This document shows positions 1-9,232 of a DNA stretch of 64,000 bases, one piece after another. Within the stretch, counting starts at the first letter, position 1. The number at the start of each line of letters is the position of its first letter. The notes under the pieces were generated by a model, which was given only the letters and a program-made list of their open reading frames with translations, searched no databases and had not been told where the DNA came from. The stretch lies in contig CALODS010000035.1 in assembly GCA_942492225.1 (NCBI GenBank), positions 62,001 to 126,000 on the forward strand. Reading direction: 5' to 3'. The translations under genes and the position numbers were made by a program. Origin of the DNA: JAFGTX01 sp942492225. Lineage in GTDB: Bacteria; Bacillota; Clostridia; Peptostreptococcales; Acidaminobacteraceae.

Positions 1-209
1 CAAACAAATCCAAAGAATTCTTCTTTCGTTTTGATAGGAAAATCCTCCATGTTCATAAAACGCAATTTATGATTTAAGTCATAAATATAACGTTTGTCAT
101 CATCAATGTACACCACACTACCCTTTAATGCCTCAACATCCTCATTTGCTAATTTAATCATGCGCTTTGTTTTACCAGTACCTTTTGGACCTACAACCAT
201 ACTAACCAT
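1..209 (-). CDS. P-loop ATP-binding protein, partial (C-terminal part outside window)
   Basis: The reading frame begins with ATG at 209 and runs off the left edge, so about 69 residues are visible. An AGGAGGAG ribosome site lies six bases upstream of the ATG. The protein opens with MVSMVVGPKGTGKTKRMI, a Walker A motif at residues 7-14, followed by a YIDDDKRYIYDL stretch that fits an early strand and helix of a P-loop fold. Small clostridial P-loop proteins of this type are often labelled PilT-like ATPases, but no PilT-specific region is visible here. Function unknown; the nucleotide-binding assignment is firm, the rest is not. Confidence 0.7.
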   Translation of the reverse strand, partial: MVSMVVGPKGTGKTKRMIKLANEDVEALKGSVVYIDDDKRYIYDLNHKLRFMNMEDFPIKTKEEFFGFV

Positions 210-335
210 ATCTATCTCCTCCTCAGATGAATTTAGATTTTAGAATTTTCAAAATATTCTATATACTATGTATTCTATACCCTCTTCTAAATTCCTTTAA
301 AACGATTAAATTAATTTATTTTATTTTTTTGATTT

Positions 336-367
336 TAAAAAAAACACCCAAACCATAATGGCTTGGG
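336..367 (-). terminator. intrinsic terminator of rlmN
   Basis: CCCAAACC (347-354) pairs with GGCTTGGG (360-367) with one mismatch and a five-base loop. The adjoining A-run at 336-344 reads as a U-tract on the minus strand. It lies seven bases past the rlmN stop. Confidence 0.8.
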
Positions 368-373
368 CATTAC

Positions 374-1405
374 TTATTTATCTAAGTGATTCTTTCTGAG
401 TTGACCACAAGCAGCGTTGATATCACTGCCTAGTTCTCGACGAATTGTCGTTGTTACCCCATAACCTTCTAAAACTTTCTTAAATTTAGCAATTGAAGAT
501 TCTTTTGAGGGATGATAATCCCTTTCAACGACTTGGTTAATTGGAATTAAATTCACATGACACAGCATTCCTTGAATTAATTTACCCAATTCTTTTGCTC
601 TTGTTTCAGTATCATTTACACCTGCAATAAGACCATATTCAAAAGTAATTCTTCTACTGGTTACCTCCGTATAATAACGACATGCTTTCATTAATGCGTC
701 TAAATTATATTTTTTGTTTATAGGCATCAGTGTTGATCGTTCTTCATCATTGGCACAGTGAAGTGAAATTGCAAGGGTTAGTTGCATATTTTCATCTGCT
801 AAGGCTTTGATCTTATCTGCAATACCACATGTCGATAATGTAATATGACGCATACCTAAATTATAGCCATTTGGATCATTTACCAGTTTCAAAAACTGTA
901 ACACTTCATCATAGTTATCTAGTGGCTCACCACTGCCCATTAATACAACGTTACTAATTTTTATATCCATTTCTTTTTCAACGGCATATAACTGTCCAAT
1001 AATCTCACCAGCAGTTAAATTTCTTTCAATGCCACCGATAGCGGAAGCACAGAAAGTGCATCCCATCTTACAACCTACTTGAGTGGATACACAGATACTA
1101 TATCCATGCTTGTAAGACATCAAAACGCCTTCTATTATATGTCCATCCTGCAGTTCATACAAAAATTTTGTTGTATTATCTTTTTCAGATACTACTTTTT
1201 TTACAATCTTTATATTATCCAAAATGAATGTTGTTTCAAGTTTCTCTTTTAATGACTTTGGCATGTTTACCGCTTCATCAAAACTTTGAATGCCTTTAAC
1301 AATCCATCCATAAAGTTGCTTGCCTCTAAACTTTTTTTCGCCGACTTCAACCATGTAATTTTCTATTGCTTCACAAGAAAAGCTTCTAATATCTCTTTTT
1401 AACAT
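374..1405 (-). CDS. rlmN: 23S rRNA (adenine(2503)-C(2))-methyltransferase RlmN
   Basis: This radical SAM enzyme methylates C2 of A2503 in 23S rRNA and, in characterised members, A37 of some tRNAs. The 343 residues match the family length. The cluster motif CKMGCTFC places the three cysteines at 112, 116 and 119. The conserved MGSGEPLDNY and LAISLHCANDEERSTLMP blocks are present, as is the C-terminal catalytic cysteine in INAACGQLR (residue 333). The ATG is preceded by GGAGG at normal spacing. It is a single-gene unit with its own terminator. Cfr, a relative that methylates C8, is less likely because the sequence follows the RlmN pattern throughout. Confidence 0.96.
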   Translation of the reverse strand: MLKRDIRSFSCEAIENYMVEVGEKKFRGKQLYGWIVKGIQSFDEAVNMPKSLKEKLETTFILDNIKIVKKVVSEKDNTTKFLYELQDGHIIEGVLMSYKHGYSICVSTQVGCKMGCTFCASAIGGIERNLTAGEIIGQLYAVEKEMDIKISNVVLMGSGEPLDNYDEVLQFLKLVNDPNGYNLGMRHITLSTCGIADKIKALADENMQLTLAISLHCANDEERSTLMPINKKYNLDALMKACRYYTEVTSRRITFEYGLIAGVNDTETRAKELGKLIQGMLCHVNLIPINQVVERDYHPSKESSIAKFKKVLEGYGVTTTIRRELGSDINAACGQLRKNHLDK

Positions 1406-1550
1406 TTGAATCCTCCATTAGGCTATTATAACACTGTTTTATTAAATTTCCATTTGTTCACCAAAAATTCATAAATTCAAGGTATACTATACTTAAGGTT
1501 TTGTAACTTTGGTTACAATAACCTTATTTTATATGATAATGGAGGTAATT

Positions 1551-2594
1551 ATGAAAAAGAATATAATGAAGCTTTTACTTATGGCATCGCTTACAACGGC
1601 ACTACTGGTTACTGGTTGTACAAAGGACAAACCTGAATCAGAAGTTACAACACCTGAAGAAACGACCCATGTCACTGAAGACGAAAACGACCTTGTTTCA
1701 GAAGATGCTAGCACCGAAGAAACTATCGAAGATACTGATGCAAGTGATGACGTTGCAGTATATGATCCTGATAAAGAGTCACTTATTTATGAACAATATA
1801 AGGTGAGTTTATTTGATGGTTATTCTACAATAAAAGCCCAAACTTATTTAAAAGAAAACATCAAATATCTCGGTGTTGAAAAAGCTGATCAAGCTATTTT
1901 AGATTTAGAAAAACGATTGCAAGAAAATCAAAATTACTATATTAATCAACTGATGGAAGAAGATATTCAAAATGCACTTTTATTGGCATACAACCTAGAA
2001 GAAAACTCTTTTAGTATGGATGACTATGATGAAGAAAACTATAAAACTTTCCTTCAAATGACTATTGATAATGGCTATAAATTTTTTCCAGAAGAAGGAT
2101 TATTTTATCCAATCATCGATTACAGACAGTTACAAATCTATGATGAATTTGTCTCTGACGAAATTAAAAGTTACTTAGAAATTTTCGCTAGAGATTCTGA
2201 TGCACCTTCTCTTGCAAATACAGATTTGAAATTTATGGCTAAAGAATTATCCACTCGAGTAATGCTTACTGAAGAACATTTGAGAAGTTATCCCGATGGA
2301 CAAACCTTCGAACGCGTTTATGGCGCCTATGAGATGTATTTAAATTTCTATACTTCAAGCTTAGCTTATATGGGTGGATTTGATCCTGACACAAAAGAAA
2401 TGGATAAAGATATCAAGGATAGTTATCTTACCTTTGTTAAAGAAAATCCAGAAAGTACATCTGCAGCAATTATAAATGAATATTTAGCGATTTTGAAAAG
2501 TCATGATTACAAAGTAGATGGTCATGTTTATGATTTCTTACGAGGCATTAATGATGTTATTGTAAAGCATATTTCAGCCATTACAAACAAATAA
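1551..2594 (+). CDS. putative lipoprotein of unknown function
   Basis: The start at 1551 is preferred over one 42 bases upstream because GGAGG sits seven bases before it and it yields a clean lipoprotein signal: MKKNIMKLLLMASLTT followed by LLVTGC, with the lipidated cysteine near residue 23. A highly acidic, Thr/Glu/Asp-rich linker of about 50 residues follows, then a mostly helical domain of about 270 residues without a recognised motif. Mature length is about 325 residues. It should be anchored to the outer leaflet of the membrane. It is monocistronic, between rlmN and a bidirectional terminator. I do not recognise the family; a solute- or peptide-binding role would be a guess. Confidence 0.8.
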   Translation: MKKNIMKLLLMASLTTALLVTGCTKDKPESEVTTPEETTHVTEDENDLVSEDASTEETIEDTDASDDVAVYDPDKESLIYEQYKVSLFDGYSTIKAQTYLKENIKYLGVEKADQAILDLEKRLQENQNYYINQLMEEDIQNALLLAYNLEENSFSMDDYDEENYKTFLQMTIDNGYKFFPEEGLFYPIIDYRQLQIYDEFVSDEIKSYLEIFARDSDAPSLANTDLKFMAKELSTRVMLTEEHLRSYPDGQTFERVYGAYEMYLNFYTSSLAYMGGFDPDTKEMDKDIKDSYLTFVKENPESTSAAIINEYLAILKSHDYKVDGHVYDFLRGINDVIVKHISAITNK

Positions 2595-2605
2595 CGAATG
2601 ATATA

Positions 2606-2653
2606 AGGCTGTATTTAAATGATTTTATCACTTAAATACAGCCTATATTTTTG
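2606..2653. terminator. bidirectional intrinsic terminator
   Basis: AGGCTGTATTTAA and its complement ending at 2644 form a stem of about 13 base pairs with one mismatch. T-rich sequence follows on the plus side and an A-rich flank on the other. It separates the convergent lipoprotein and oxidoreductase genes. Confidence 0.8.
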
Positions 2654-2671
2654 TACACTTTCCTTTTTAAA

Positions 2672-5449
2672 TTATCTTGTCTCACTAAACGGATTCAATT
2701 TATTAGCGGTAATTTTCACTTTCCTAGCAACCGCTTTTTTCATAACTTCCTTCGGTAACTTTTCTATTTCATAGCCGTGTACCGCATGCACTTTCTTAAG
2801 ACTAATGGCATCAAACTTACATTTAAGTGTACAAGCACCACAGCCTACACATAAATATTCGTCTGTTTTTGTTGCACCACAACCAAGGCATCTCGCTGTT
2901 TCTATTTTGATTTGTTCTTCGGTTAATATTCCTCTAAGGTCTTTAAATGTTTCTTTTGATTTTTTACCATCCACATGTGTAATCTTTTGTCTTTTCGTTT
3001 GATCATAATCTTGAACAGTTGCCAGATTATTTTTATCAAATACCTTATACGAATGATTGTCTCTACCAAATAATAGAGATTGTCCATTTTGAACATAACG
3101 ATGAATGGATACTGCCGCCTCTTTACCTGCAGCAATGGCATCAATAGCAAGTTTTGGTCCACTAGCGACATCACCCCCAGCAAATATATCTGATACGGAA
3201 GACTGTAAAGTAATCACATCAACATCAATCGTATTTCTTTCAGATAAATTTACGTCTTCTCCATCTAATAAGTGACCGTAATCATAAGTTTGACCAACTG
3301 ACAATAGAACATAATCACACTCAATAACCTTAACTGCTTCCTCATCAAACTGTGGATTAAACCTACCCTTTTCATCCAGCGTTGAAATGCAAGGCTTAAA
3401 CTCTACACCCTTTACAAGTCCGTCTTCTGTAATAATTCTTGTTGGTCCAAATCCGTTATTAATGATAATATCTTCTTCTAAAGCTTCATCAATTTCTTCT
3501 TGGTGTGCAGGCATATTCATTCGCGACTCTAAGCAAAAAATTTCTGTATGTGTAACGTTCTTTAGTCTTACAGCACTTCTTGCGACATCAATAGCAACAT
3601 TTCCACCACCGATGACAACTACTTTACCTGCAACTTCAGAGGATTCTCCGAGATTAATGGTTCTTAAGAAGTCAATTCCGTGGATGACTGTCTTTGATGT
3701 TTCTCCCTCTAAGTTCAACTTCCGACCACTGTGGGCTCCGATTGCGATATAAAAGGCACTATATCCTTGTTTTCTCAATGTCTTTAGTGTCTTATCTTTT
3801 CCAATTTCAACGCCAGTTTCAAACTTAACACCCATGGATCTTAAAACATCTATTTCTGCATCAATGACAGCCTTTTCTAAACGATAAGATGGAATTCCAA
3901 GGGTTAACATGCCACCTAAAAGAGCTTGCTTTTCAAATACCGTTACATCATAGCCATCGATTGCTAAATCATAAGCACAGGTTAATCCAGAAGGACCACC
4001 ACCTATAACAGCTATTTTTTTGTCACTATAATCATGTCTAATCCTTGGAACAAATCGTGTTGCTTCATTTAAATCTTTTTCTGCAATAAACTTCTTGATA
4101 TCGTCAACAGCAACCGCTTCATCAATATCACCACGTGTACAATCCTCCTCGCAAAGTCTAGGACAAATACGACCGCATACTGCAGGTAGTGGATTGTGTT
4201 TCTTAATCAGTTCTAATGCATCCATATATTTACCTTGAGAAGCTAATTTGATGTACCCTTGTACAGGAATATGAGCTGGACATTTTGTAATACAAGGCGC
4301 AGTTCCCGATGCCATGGTATTTTTTCTATTCAGCCTGTAATCACTGTTCCACTTATCTTCCATCCACTCAGTATTTCTTGGTGTAATCTTTGTGATGGTT
4401 TCATCAAGTGGTTTTACCGTACATAGTTTTTGTCCGAGTCTCAATGCATTTGTTGGACAAACATCAACACATTCACCACAAGCGACACATTTTTCCTCAT
4501 CAACTTCTGATGTATAATTAGATCTGACTATGTCGTTATTAACGTATTCGTTTGCAAGCCTCATTGCATAACATCCACAACCACAGCAGTTACAAATTGC
4601 ATGGGTATGTCCTGGTTCATCTAAATTGGGGACTGAATGCATCAACCCATTGTCCTCTGCTCTTTTTATAATCTCGAAGGCTTCATCTCTTGTTATTTCA
4701 CGGCCACGTCCAGTTTTTATATAGTATTCAGCCGCATGATCTAATTGAATACACATATCTTCTTTTAGGTGACCACATCCTTCTCCCATGGCTTCACGAG
4801 AGGTTCTACAAGAACAATCTGACACTGAAAATACCTTAGATGCATTTAAGTATGTAGAAATTTCATCATAAGAAGCATTTCTCGTATTGCCATCAATTGA
4901 CCGCTGAATGGGTAGTACACGCATCGGTCCAGCACCTATGGGCATAATACCAGCAGCCATCGGCCCTTTTTTACTTCCAAAGTAGTAAAATGCTTCAGCC
5001 ACTTCTGGATGCTTTTCAACAATTTCTTTGTTATTATTTATAAACTCAATATGCCCTGGTACAAAGATATCATGCCAATACATATCGACACCATCAATCG
5101 TATTGACGCACGCAGCACCTGCCCAAGCTATGTATTCCATTGCCTCTTTTACCAAGTCATAAGGTTCTCCTGAAGCTACAGCAATATCTTCTACACTCAT
5201 TTTTTCACGAAACTTTAAGTGCATTGCAATATTCACTTGAAAATCATCAAGTATAGATGCAAAAACGTAATATTCTGGGCCAAACGGAATTGCTTCTCGA
5301 GATGTACCAGCTTTAGTGCCACCAATTTTATTTGCAAGATCTACAACGTTTTGTCTAAATACCCTGCCGTCAACGTCTGCCCACGTTAATGCAAAATTAA
5401 ATCTCTCTGATTTATTAAAATTAGTTTTTCCTAGCTTTTTCATCGTCAT
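2672..5449 (-). CDS. Fe-S/FAD oxidoreductase related to glutamate synthase small subunit (GltD-like), multidomain
   Basis: A 925-residue cytoplasmic redox protein. Residues 1 to about 330 form a cysteine-rich N-terminal domain seen in clostridial Fe-S proteins, with DCSCRTSREAMGEGCGH and ICNCCGCGC. A 4Fe-4S ferredoxin motif CVACGECVDVCP follows. Next comes the Fer4_20 region of GltD-like proteins, with CITKCPAHIP and CGRICPRLCEEDC. The FAD-binding site is VIGGGPSGLTCAYDL, the NAD(P) site VIGGGNVAIDVARSA, and the second FAD contact IFAGGDVASGP. A last cluster pair lies at the C-terminus (CLGCG; CVGCGACTLKC). The architecture supports electron transfer between NAD(P)H and an Fe-S partner. No glutamate synthase large subunit is adjacent, so assimilation of ammonia is unlikely to be its job. 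GGAGGG precedes the ATG. Confidence 0.85.
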   Translation of the reverse strand: MTMKKLGKTNFNKSERFNFALTWADVDGRVFRQNVVDLANKIGGTKAGTSREAIPFGPEYYVFASILDDFQVNIAMHLKFREKMSVEDIAVASGEPYDLVKEAMEYIAWAGAACVNTIDGVDMYWHDIFVPGHIEFINNNKEIVEKHPEVAEAFYYFGSKKGPMAAGIMPIGAGPMRVLPIQRSIDGNTRNASYDEISTYLNASKVFSVSDCSCRTSREAMGEGCGHLKEDMCIQLDHAAEYYIKTGRGREITRDEAFEIIKRAEDNGLMHSVPNLDEPGHTHAICNCCGCGCYAMRLANEYVNNDIVRSNYTSEVDEEKCVACGECVDVCPTNALRLGQKLCTVKPLDETITKITPRNTEWMEDKWNSDYRLNRKNTMASGTAPCITKCPAHIPVQGYIKLASQGKYMDALELIKKHNPLPAVCGRICPRLCEEDCTRGDIDEAVAVDDIKKFIAEKDLNEATRFVPRIRHDYSDKKIAVIGGGPSGLTCAYDLAIDGYDVTVFEKQALLGGMLTLGIPSYRLEKAVIDAEIDVLRSMGVKFETGVEIGKDKTLKTLRKQGYSAFYIAIGAHSGRKLNLEGETSKTVIHGIDFLRTINLGESSEVAGKVVVIGGGNVAIDVARSAVRLKNVTHTEIFCLESRMNMPAHQEEIDEALEEDIIINNGFGPTRIITEDGLVKGVEFKPCISTLDEKGRFNPQFDEEAVKVIECDYVLLSVGQTYDYGHLLDGEDVNLSERNTIDVDVITLQSSVSDIFAGGDVASGPKLAIDAIAAGKEAAVSIHRYVQNGQSLLFGRDNHSYKVFDKNNLATVQDYDQTKRQKITHVDGKKSKETFKDLRGILTEEQIKIETARCLGCGATKTDEYLCVGCGACTLKCKFDAISLKKVHAVHGYEIEKLPKEVMKKAVARKVKITANKLNPFSETR

Positions 5450-5703
5450 TCTAATCCCTCCACCTTAACTTGTTTGAACTGATTATAGCAAGATAAAATG
5501 CACTCAACAACAGTCTATTATTTTGTGATTTTTACAATAATTACTTTCTCGAAGTGTTTACACATTCTAAAATCCTTCAATCACTAATTTAAAAGTTTTC
5601 ATTATCCTATTCACACATAAAATTGTTAACATTAATCAAAAGTATTATTTTTATTATTGCCACAGCTAACCCCTAGGACCAATATTGATTAACCCTTATT
5701 AGA

Positions 5704-6777
5704 ATGATAAACTATACAAGTGCATCCCCTGATAAAAGCGGATATAAACTAAAAAAAATTACAGTAACTAACAAAGAAATGGTGATTTGTATGGACAAAG
5801 ATCTAAAATTCAAGATTCTCTCCGAAGGACTTAATAACGGTGTAAGCAGTACCTGTCGAAAATATAATATTTCTAGAACAATTTATTACCGCTGGTTGAA
5901 TAGATATAAAGCAAAAGGCATTGATGGCTTAAACGATATAAAAAAAGAGTTTATTCCTAAAAATAAAATTAGTCCTAACATTGAACAGTCCATATTAAAT
6001 TTAATTCGAACCTATCCAACTTATGGTCCGCGAGCGATTAAATATTTGTTAGAAGAAATTGGATATGATATCAGCGAATCAGCTGTTTTTAACGTAATGG
6101 TAAGAACTAATCTCACGAATAAAAAGAATAGACTTAGATATGCCAGTAAAAAAGAAAGTGGTATTTCACCTATCATTCCCTCTTTCAATGATCTAAACAG
6201 TGGAGAATGTCTTATATTTTGGCTAACTGACTATGGACATTTTGATCATTTGGGCCCTATTTTTGAATATACATTTTTTGATTTTAAAAGTAGAGTTGCC
6301 TGTACACGTTTATATAACGAAATATCTTTTGATAATTTTGAGGAGCTATTGGCAGCGGTCGCTATTCCAGTTGCACAAATCCTCAAATTTCACACAAAAT
6401 ATTTATGTTTTTTTCAAACGTCAAAAATTATTAAACGAAGCAGATATAGCTTTCAATCGAAGATTAATAGGAGCATTCAAGCAAATGGATTTGATGTTAA
6501 AATACATATTCTTAACAAAAATGATCACCTCGATAAAATTGATGAATTAAGAAAACAATACACAGAGGATTGTATGACATTTCTTTTGCCGCTCATCTCT
6601 AAGCAAGTGACCTTTGCTGAACTCAAGATAGAATTTCAACAATATGTTAGGAACTATAATATCAATACAAGACCTCTATTCGGAGAGGAGATGTGTTCTC
6701 CACTTGAATATCATAATAAACTGACTGATACTAAGATGATCTTGCCTTTATGGGCATATATAGAACGACAATACTAA
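5704..6777 (+). CDS. transposase/integrase-like HTH protein with degraded catalytic core
   Basis: Residues about 30-80 carry a helix-turn-helix of the IS630/IS3 type (CRKYNISRTIYYRWLNRYKAKG), then a second helical region (TYPTYGPRAIKYLLEEIGY). Residues about 165-330 resemble an rve/DDE integrase core: a WLTDYGHFDHLG segment and FFDFKSR keep the first acidic block. The region where the second catalytic Asp (DNGS type) is expected reads HTKYLCFFQTSK and lacks it. No terminal inverted repeats or target duplication were found. The gene lies 11 bases before the FAD gene and looks co-transcribed with it. The start is uncertain: no good ribosome site precedes 5704, and in-frame ATGs follow at about residues 26 and 30. 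A domesticated DNA-binding protein is the best reading. Confidence 0.6.
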   Translation: MINYTSASPDKSGYKLKKITVTNKEMVICMDKDLKFKILSEGLNNGVSSTCRKYNISRTIYYRWLNRYKAKGIDGLNDIKKEFIPKNKISPNIEQSILNLIRTYPTYGPRAIKYLLEEIGYDISESAVFNVMVRTNLTNKKNRLRYASKKESGISPIIPSFNDLNSGECLIFWLTDYGHFDHLGPIFEYTFFDFKSRVACTRLYNEISFDNFEELLAAVAIPVAQILKFHTKYLCFFQTSKIIKRSRYSFQSKINRSIQANGFDVKIHILNKNDHLDKIDELRKQYTEDCMTFLLPLISKQVTFAELKIEFQQYVRNYNINTRPLFGEEMCSPLEYHNKLTDTKMILPLWAYIERQY

Positions 6778-6788
6778 AGGTGGTAGCT

Positions 6789-8003
6789 ATGAAAGTGGCA
6801 ATTATTGGAGCTGGTTTTAGCGGAATGCTTGCGGCATATTTATTAGAACGAGAAGGCATCAAAGTAACCATTTACGAACAACAAGAATTTATCGGCGGAC
6901 ATTGTAGAACGCTTTCAAGTAAAGACGAATATACTGAACTTGGAACTGTTTTCTCGTTTACAAAGCATATCAAAGAGTTATTGATTGAATTACAGGTTGA
7001 TTACACCGAACGATTTAGTTATAAAAATTTTGTGGATGAACATTATGCCAATGTTGAACATATCTCTCGTTCAGATATTGCTTTGCTTATGGCCGAAATG
7101 CCTAAGCTCCGCAAAGTGTTAGATCAGTATGCTGCATCATTGAATGAGGTTAATTATGGTTATATACCTGAAGTGTTAATGATGCCCTTAAGTAAATTTC
7201 TTGATGACCATAATTTTGTAATTCTTTCTCAAGTTATCGCTCCTCATTTATCATCTTTTGGATTTGGTCATATTGACACAGTGCAGGCATACTATGTCTT
7301 CAAGGTCTTTAATGTTGATGTTTTAGATGCATTCATTCGTGGAGATAAATTATTATTTATTAGCAAAGGTACTTCTGAACTAATAAGAAAATTAAGCCAA
7401 AATATATCTGATATACGATATTCTCTTGAAGTTGTCAATGTTGAAGTTATTGACGACAAGGTTAAAATAGATACAGTCTATGGGTCTGATTATTATGACA
7501 AAGTTCTTATTACGACTAAACTACCTCAACAAGTTATAAAAGACAACTTGTATAACCAGCTAATGATGAAGGTTGACACGAATCCCTTTATCGCCTGTGC
7601 CTATGAAGTCGCTGATAAGAACTTAGTAACAACTTATTATAAATCAAATCTCGGTAAAAAAAGAAAACTACAGTTTTTCTATACATCACGACAACATAGT
7701 AAAACAAAACTCATTGCCTATGCTTATGGCCATATTGAAAGAGATCTCATCAATGAAATCACTCAGGATATAGAGGCCTTAGGAATTACCATCAATCAGT
7801 TAATAACCGTGAAGCAATGGTATATTTTTCCTCACTTAAATTCGGAAAATTTAACACAACATTTTTACGAGGACATCACTAGGAAACAAAAAAATAGCAA
7901 CATATGTATGATTGGTTCTCTTGTGTCAGTGCCATCTATTGACAATTTGTATATATCAGTTAAGCAATTAGTCAATGAAATCGTGCATTATTCTCAACAA
8001 TGA
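6789..8003 (+). CDS. FAD-dependent oxidoreductase, amine oxidase/protoporphyrinogen oxidase-like
   Basis: The start at 6789 is chosen because AAAGGTGG precedes it and the Rossmann fold begins at once: MKVAIIGAGFSGMLAAYLL with the GxGxxG site, then an acidic end of strand 2 (IYEQQEFIGGHCRT) typical of FAD-binding enzymes of the flavin amine oxidase superfamily. The protein has 404 residues. A C-terminal FAD contact occurs near MIGSLVSVPSIDNLY. No membrane segment is obvious. It follows the transposase-like gene closely and ends before a strong terminator, so the two probably form an operon. Substrate unknown; protoporphyrinogen, carotenoid or amine oxidation are all possible. Confidence 0.7.
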   Translation: MKVAIIGAGFSGMLAAYLLEREGIKVTIYEQQEFIGGHCRTLSSKDEYTELGTVFSFTKHIKELLIELQVDYTERFSYKNFVDEHYANVEHISRSDIALLMAEMPKLRKVLDQYAASLNEVNYGYIPEVLMMPLSKFLDDHNFVILSQVIAPHLSSFGFGHIDTVQAYYVFKVFNVDVLDAFIRGDKLLFISKGTSELIRKLSQNISDIRYSLEVVNVEVIDDKVKIDTVYGSDYYDKVLITTKLPQQVIKDNLYNQLMMKVDTNPFIACAYEVADKNLVTTYYKSNLGKKRKLQFFYTSRQHSKTKLIAYAYGHIERDLINEITQDIEALGITINQLITVKQWYIFPHLNSENLTQHFYEDITRKQKNSNICMIGSLVSVPSIDNLYISVKQLVNEIVHYSQQ

Positions 8004-8075
8004 TTCTCGACACTCATCACAACACGTCAAAAAAAATAAATTTTACCTAACGTTTGTTATGTTTTCAAACCCAGT

Positions 8076-8125
8076 ACAGCTCTAACTTATAGCCATTTAT
8101 AAGTTCTATGAGCTGTCTTTTTTTT
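8076..8125 (+). terminator. intrinsic terminator after the FAD gene
   Basis: ACAGCTC (8076-8082) pairs with GAGCTGT (8110-8116), and inside it ACTTATA pairs with TATAAGT. Eight T residues follow at 8118-8125. Confidence 0.88.
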
Positions 8126-8128
8126 CTA

Positions 8129-8156
8129 TTGACATTTTTTTTTATAGGATTATACT
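8129..8156 (+). promoter_or_regulatory. sigma-A type promoter
   Basis: TTGACA at 8129-8134 and TATACT at 8151-8156 are separated by 16 bases. It lies directly behind the previous terminator and about 40 bases before the next start codon. Confidence 0.85.
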
Positions 8157-8197
8157 GACTAACGAGCAGTACATATTATCCATTAGGAGGAATCATT

Positions 8198-9121
8198 ATG
8201 TTTTTTTTCGAAGCACAGCCTTTGAGTAACTGGCTTATGTCACTCGCAGTATTTGTTATTTTAATTTTACTCAATGAAGTAGCACGACGATATAAATCAG
8301 GATTCGTTGCGCTATTTATTGCATTACCAATTTTCTTAACGCTAGCAGTTTGGCCACATACTACAGAAGGAACAAGTGTGAATGATTGGTTCCACTACGC
8401 AAAAGTATATTCTGCACTTGCTGCGGCCCTAATTTTCTGGCTTACAAGACATGTGAATGGCGCCAGCAGTAAGAAATGGGTCTTATTCCTTACCCCACTC
8501 ATTTTGGCTGTTAATATTTTTGAAGCAATTGCTCGAGATTTTCAAATTTATGGGTTGCATTTAAATAACGAGTTATTTGATGGTATGATGACAGTCAGCG
8601 GTTCTTGGAACATGATGAATGGCATTGCAGGAATTTTAAACGTTATCACAATTACAGGATGGGTTGGTATCTGTATCAGTAAGGACAAGAGCAAAGATCT
8701 CTTATGGCCTGACATGCTTTGGTTTTGGATTATCGCCTACGATTTATGGAACTTTGCTTATACTTATAATGCCATTCCTGACCACTCGTTTTATGCAGGT
8801 ATCCCAATGCTTTTAGCACCTACTTTTGCTGCATTTTTTATAAAAAAAGGGGCTTGGTTACAACATCGTGCACAAACGCTGGCTTTATGGTGTATGTTTG
8901 CAATGACTGCACCAAATTTCATTGATCATTCTCAATTTGCAGTTAAATCATCACATAATACTACAGCCTTATTTATTGTTAGTTTTACTGCTTTAATAGC
9001 AAACATTGCTGTCTTTGGATATTATTTATATAAAATTATAAAAACTAAACGCAATCCAGTGACAGATGAACTTTATGTAGATTTAAATAGCTACAAAACA
9101 ATTAAAGCTTTAGCAGAATAA
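8198..9121 (+). CDS. polytopic membrane protein, function unknown
   Basis: A 307-residue protein with about eight hydrophobic segments spread over its length, for example SLAVFVILILLNEV, LFIALPIFLTLAVW and VSFTALIANIAVFGYYLY. Conserved-looking polar residues lie in loops (WFHYAKVYSALAA, WFWIIAYDLWNFAYTYN, FIDHSQF). It resembles the uncharacterised DUF5692 family, recalled from memory and not verified. TAGGAGG precedes the ATG at good spacing. The gene has its own strong promoter and is closed by a bidirectional terminator, so it is monocistronic. Transport or membrane-sensing roles cannot be told apart from sequence. Confidence 0.75.
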   Translation: MFFFEAQPLSNWLMSLAVFVILILLNEVARRYKSGFVALFIALPIFLTLAVWPHTTEGTSVNDWFHYAKVYSALAAALIFWLTRHVNGASSKKWVLFLTPLILAVNIFEAIARDFQIYGLHLNNELFDGMMTVSGSWNMMNGIAGILNVITITGWVGICISKDKSKDLLWPDMLWFWIIAYDLWNFAYTYNAIPDHSFYAGIPMLLAPTFAAFFIKKGAWLQHRAQTLALWCMFAMTAPNFIDHSQFAVKSSHNTTALFIVSFTALIANIAVFGYYLYKIIKTKRNPVTDELYVDLNSYKTIKALAE

Positions 9122-9141
9122 TAAATTATTAGCATTTATAC

Positions 9142-9190
9142 AAAAAACACCTCAAAAAGTTAGTCCTTCTAACATTTTGAGGTGTTTTTA
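9142..9190. terminator. bidirectional intrinsic terminator
   Basis: AAAAACACCTCAAAA and TTTTGAGGTGTTTTT flank a short loop containing GTTAGTCCTTCTAAC. U-tracts are present on both strands. It serves the membrane protein gene (plus) and the DUF1062 gene (minus). Confidence 0.88.
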
Positions 9191-9232
9191 CTCGTAAATA
9201 ATCCAATAAAATTTCTGTACTTTTTACTTTAT

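Noticed and set aside
2923..3183. 86-codon minus-strand frame inside the Fe-S/FAD oxidoreductase gene
   Set aside because: It is an alternate frame inside a well-conserved coding region, with no support from motifs or ribosome site.
5600..6790. Intact insertion sequence
   Set aside because: No terminal inverted repeats or target-site duplication flank the transposase-like gene, and the catalytic triad is incomplete.
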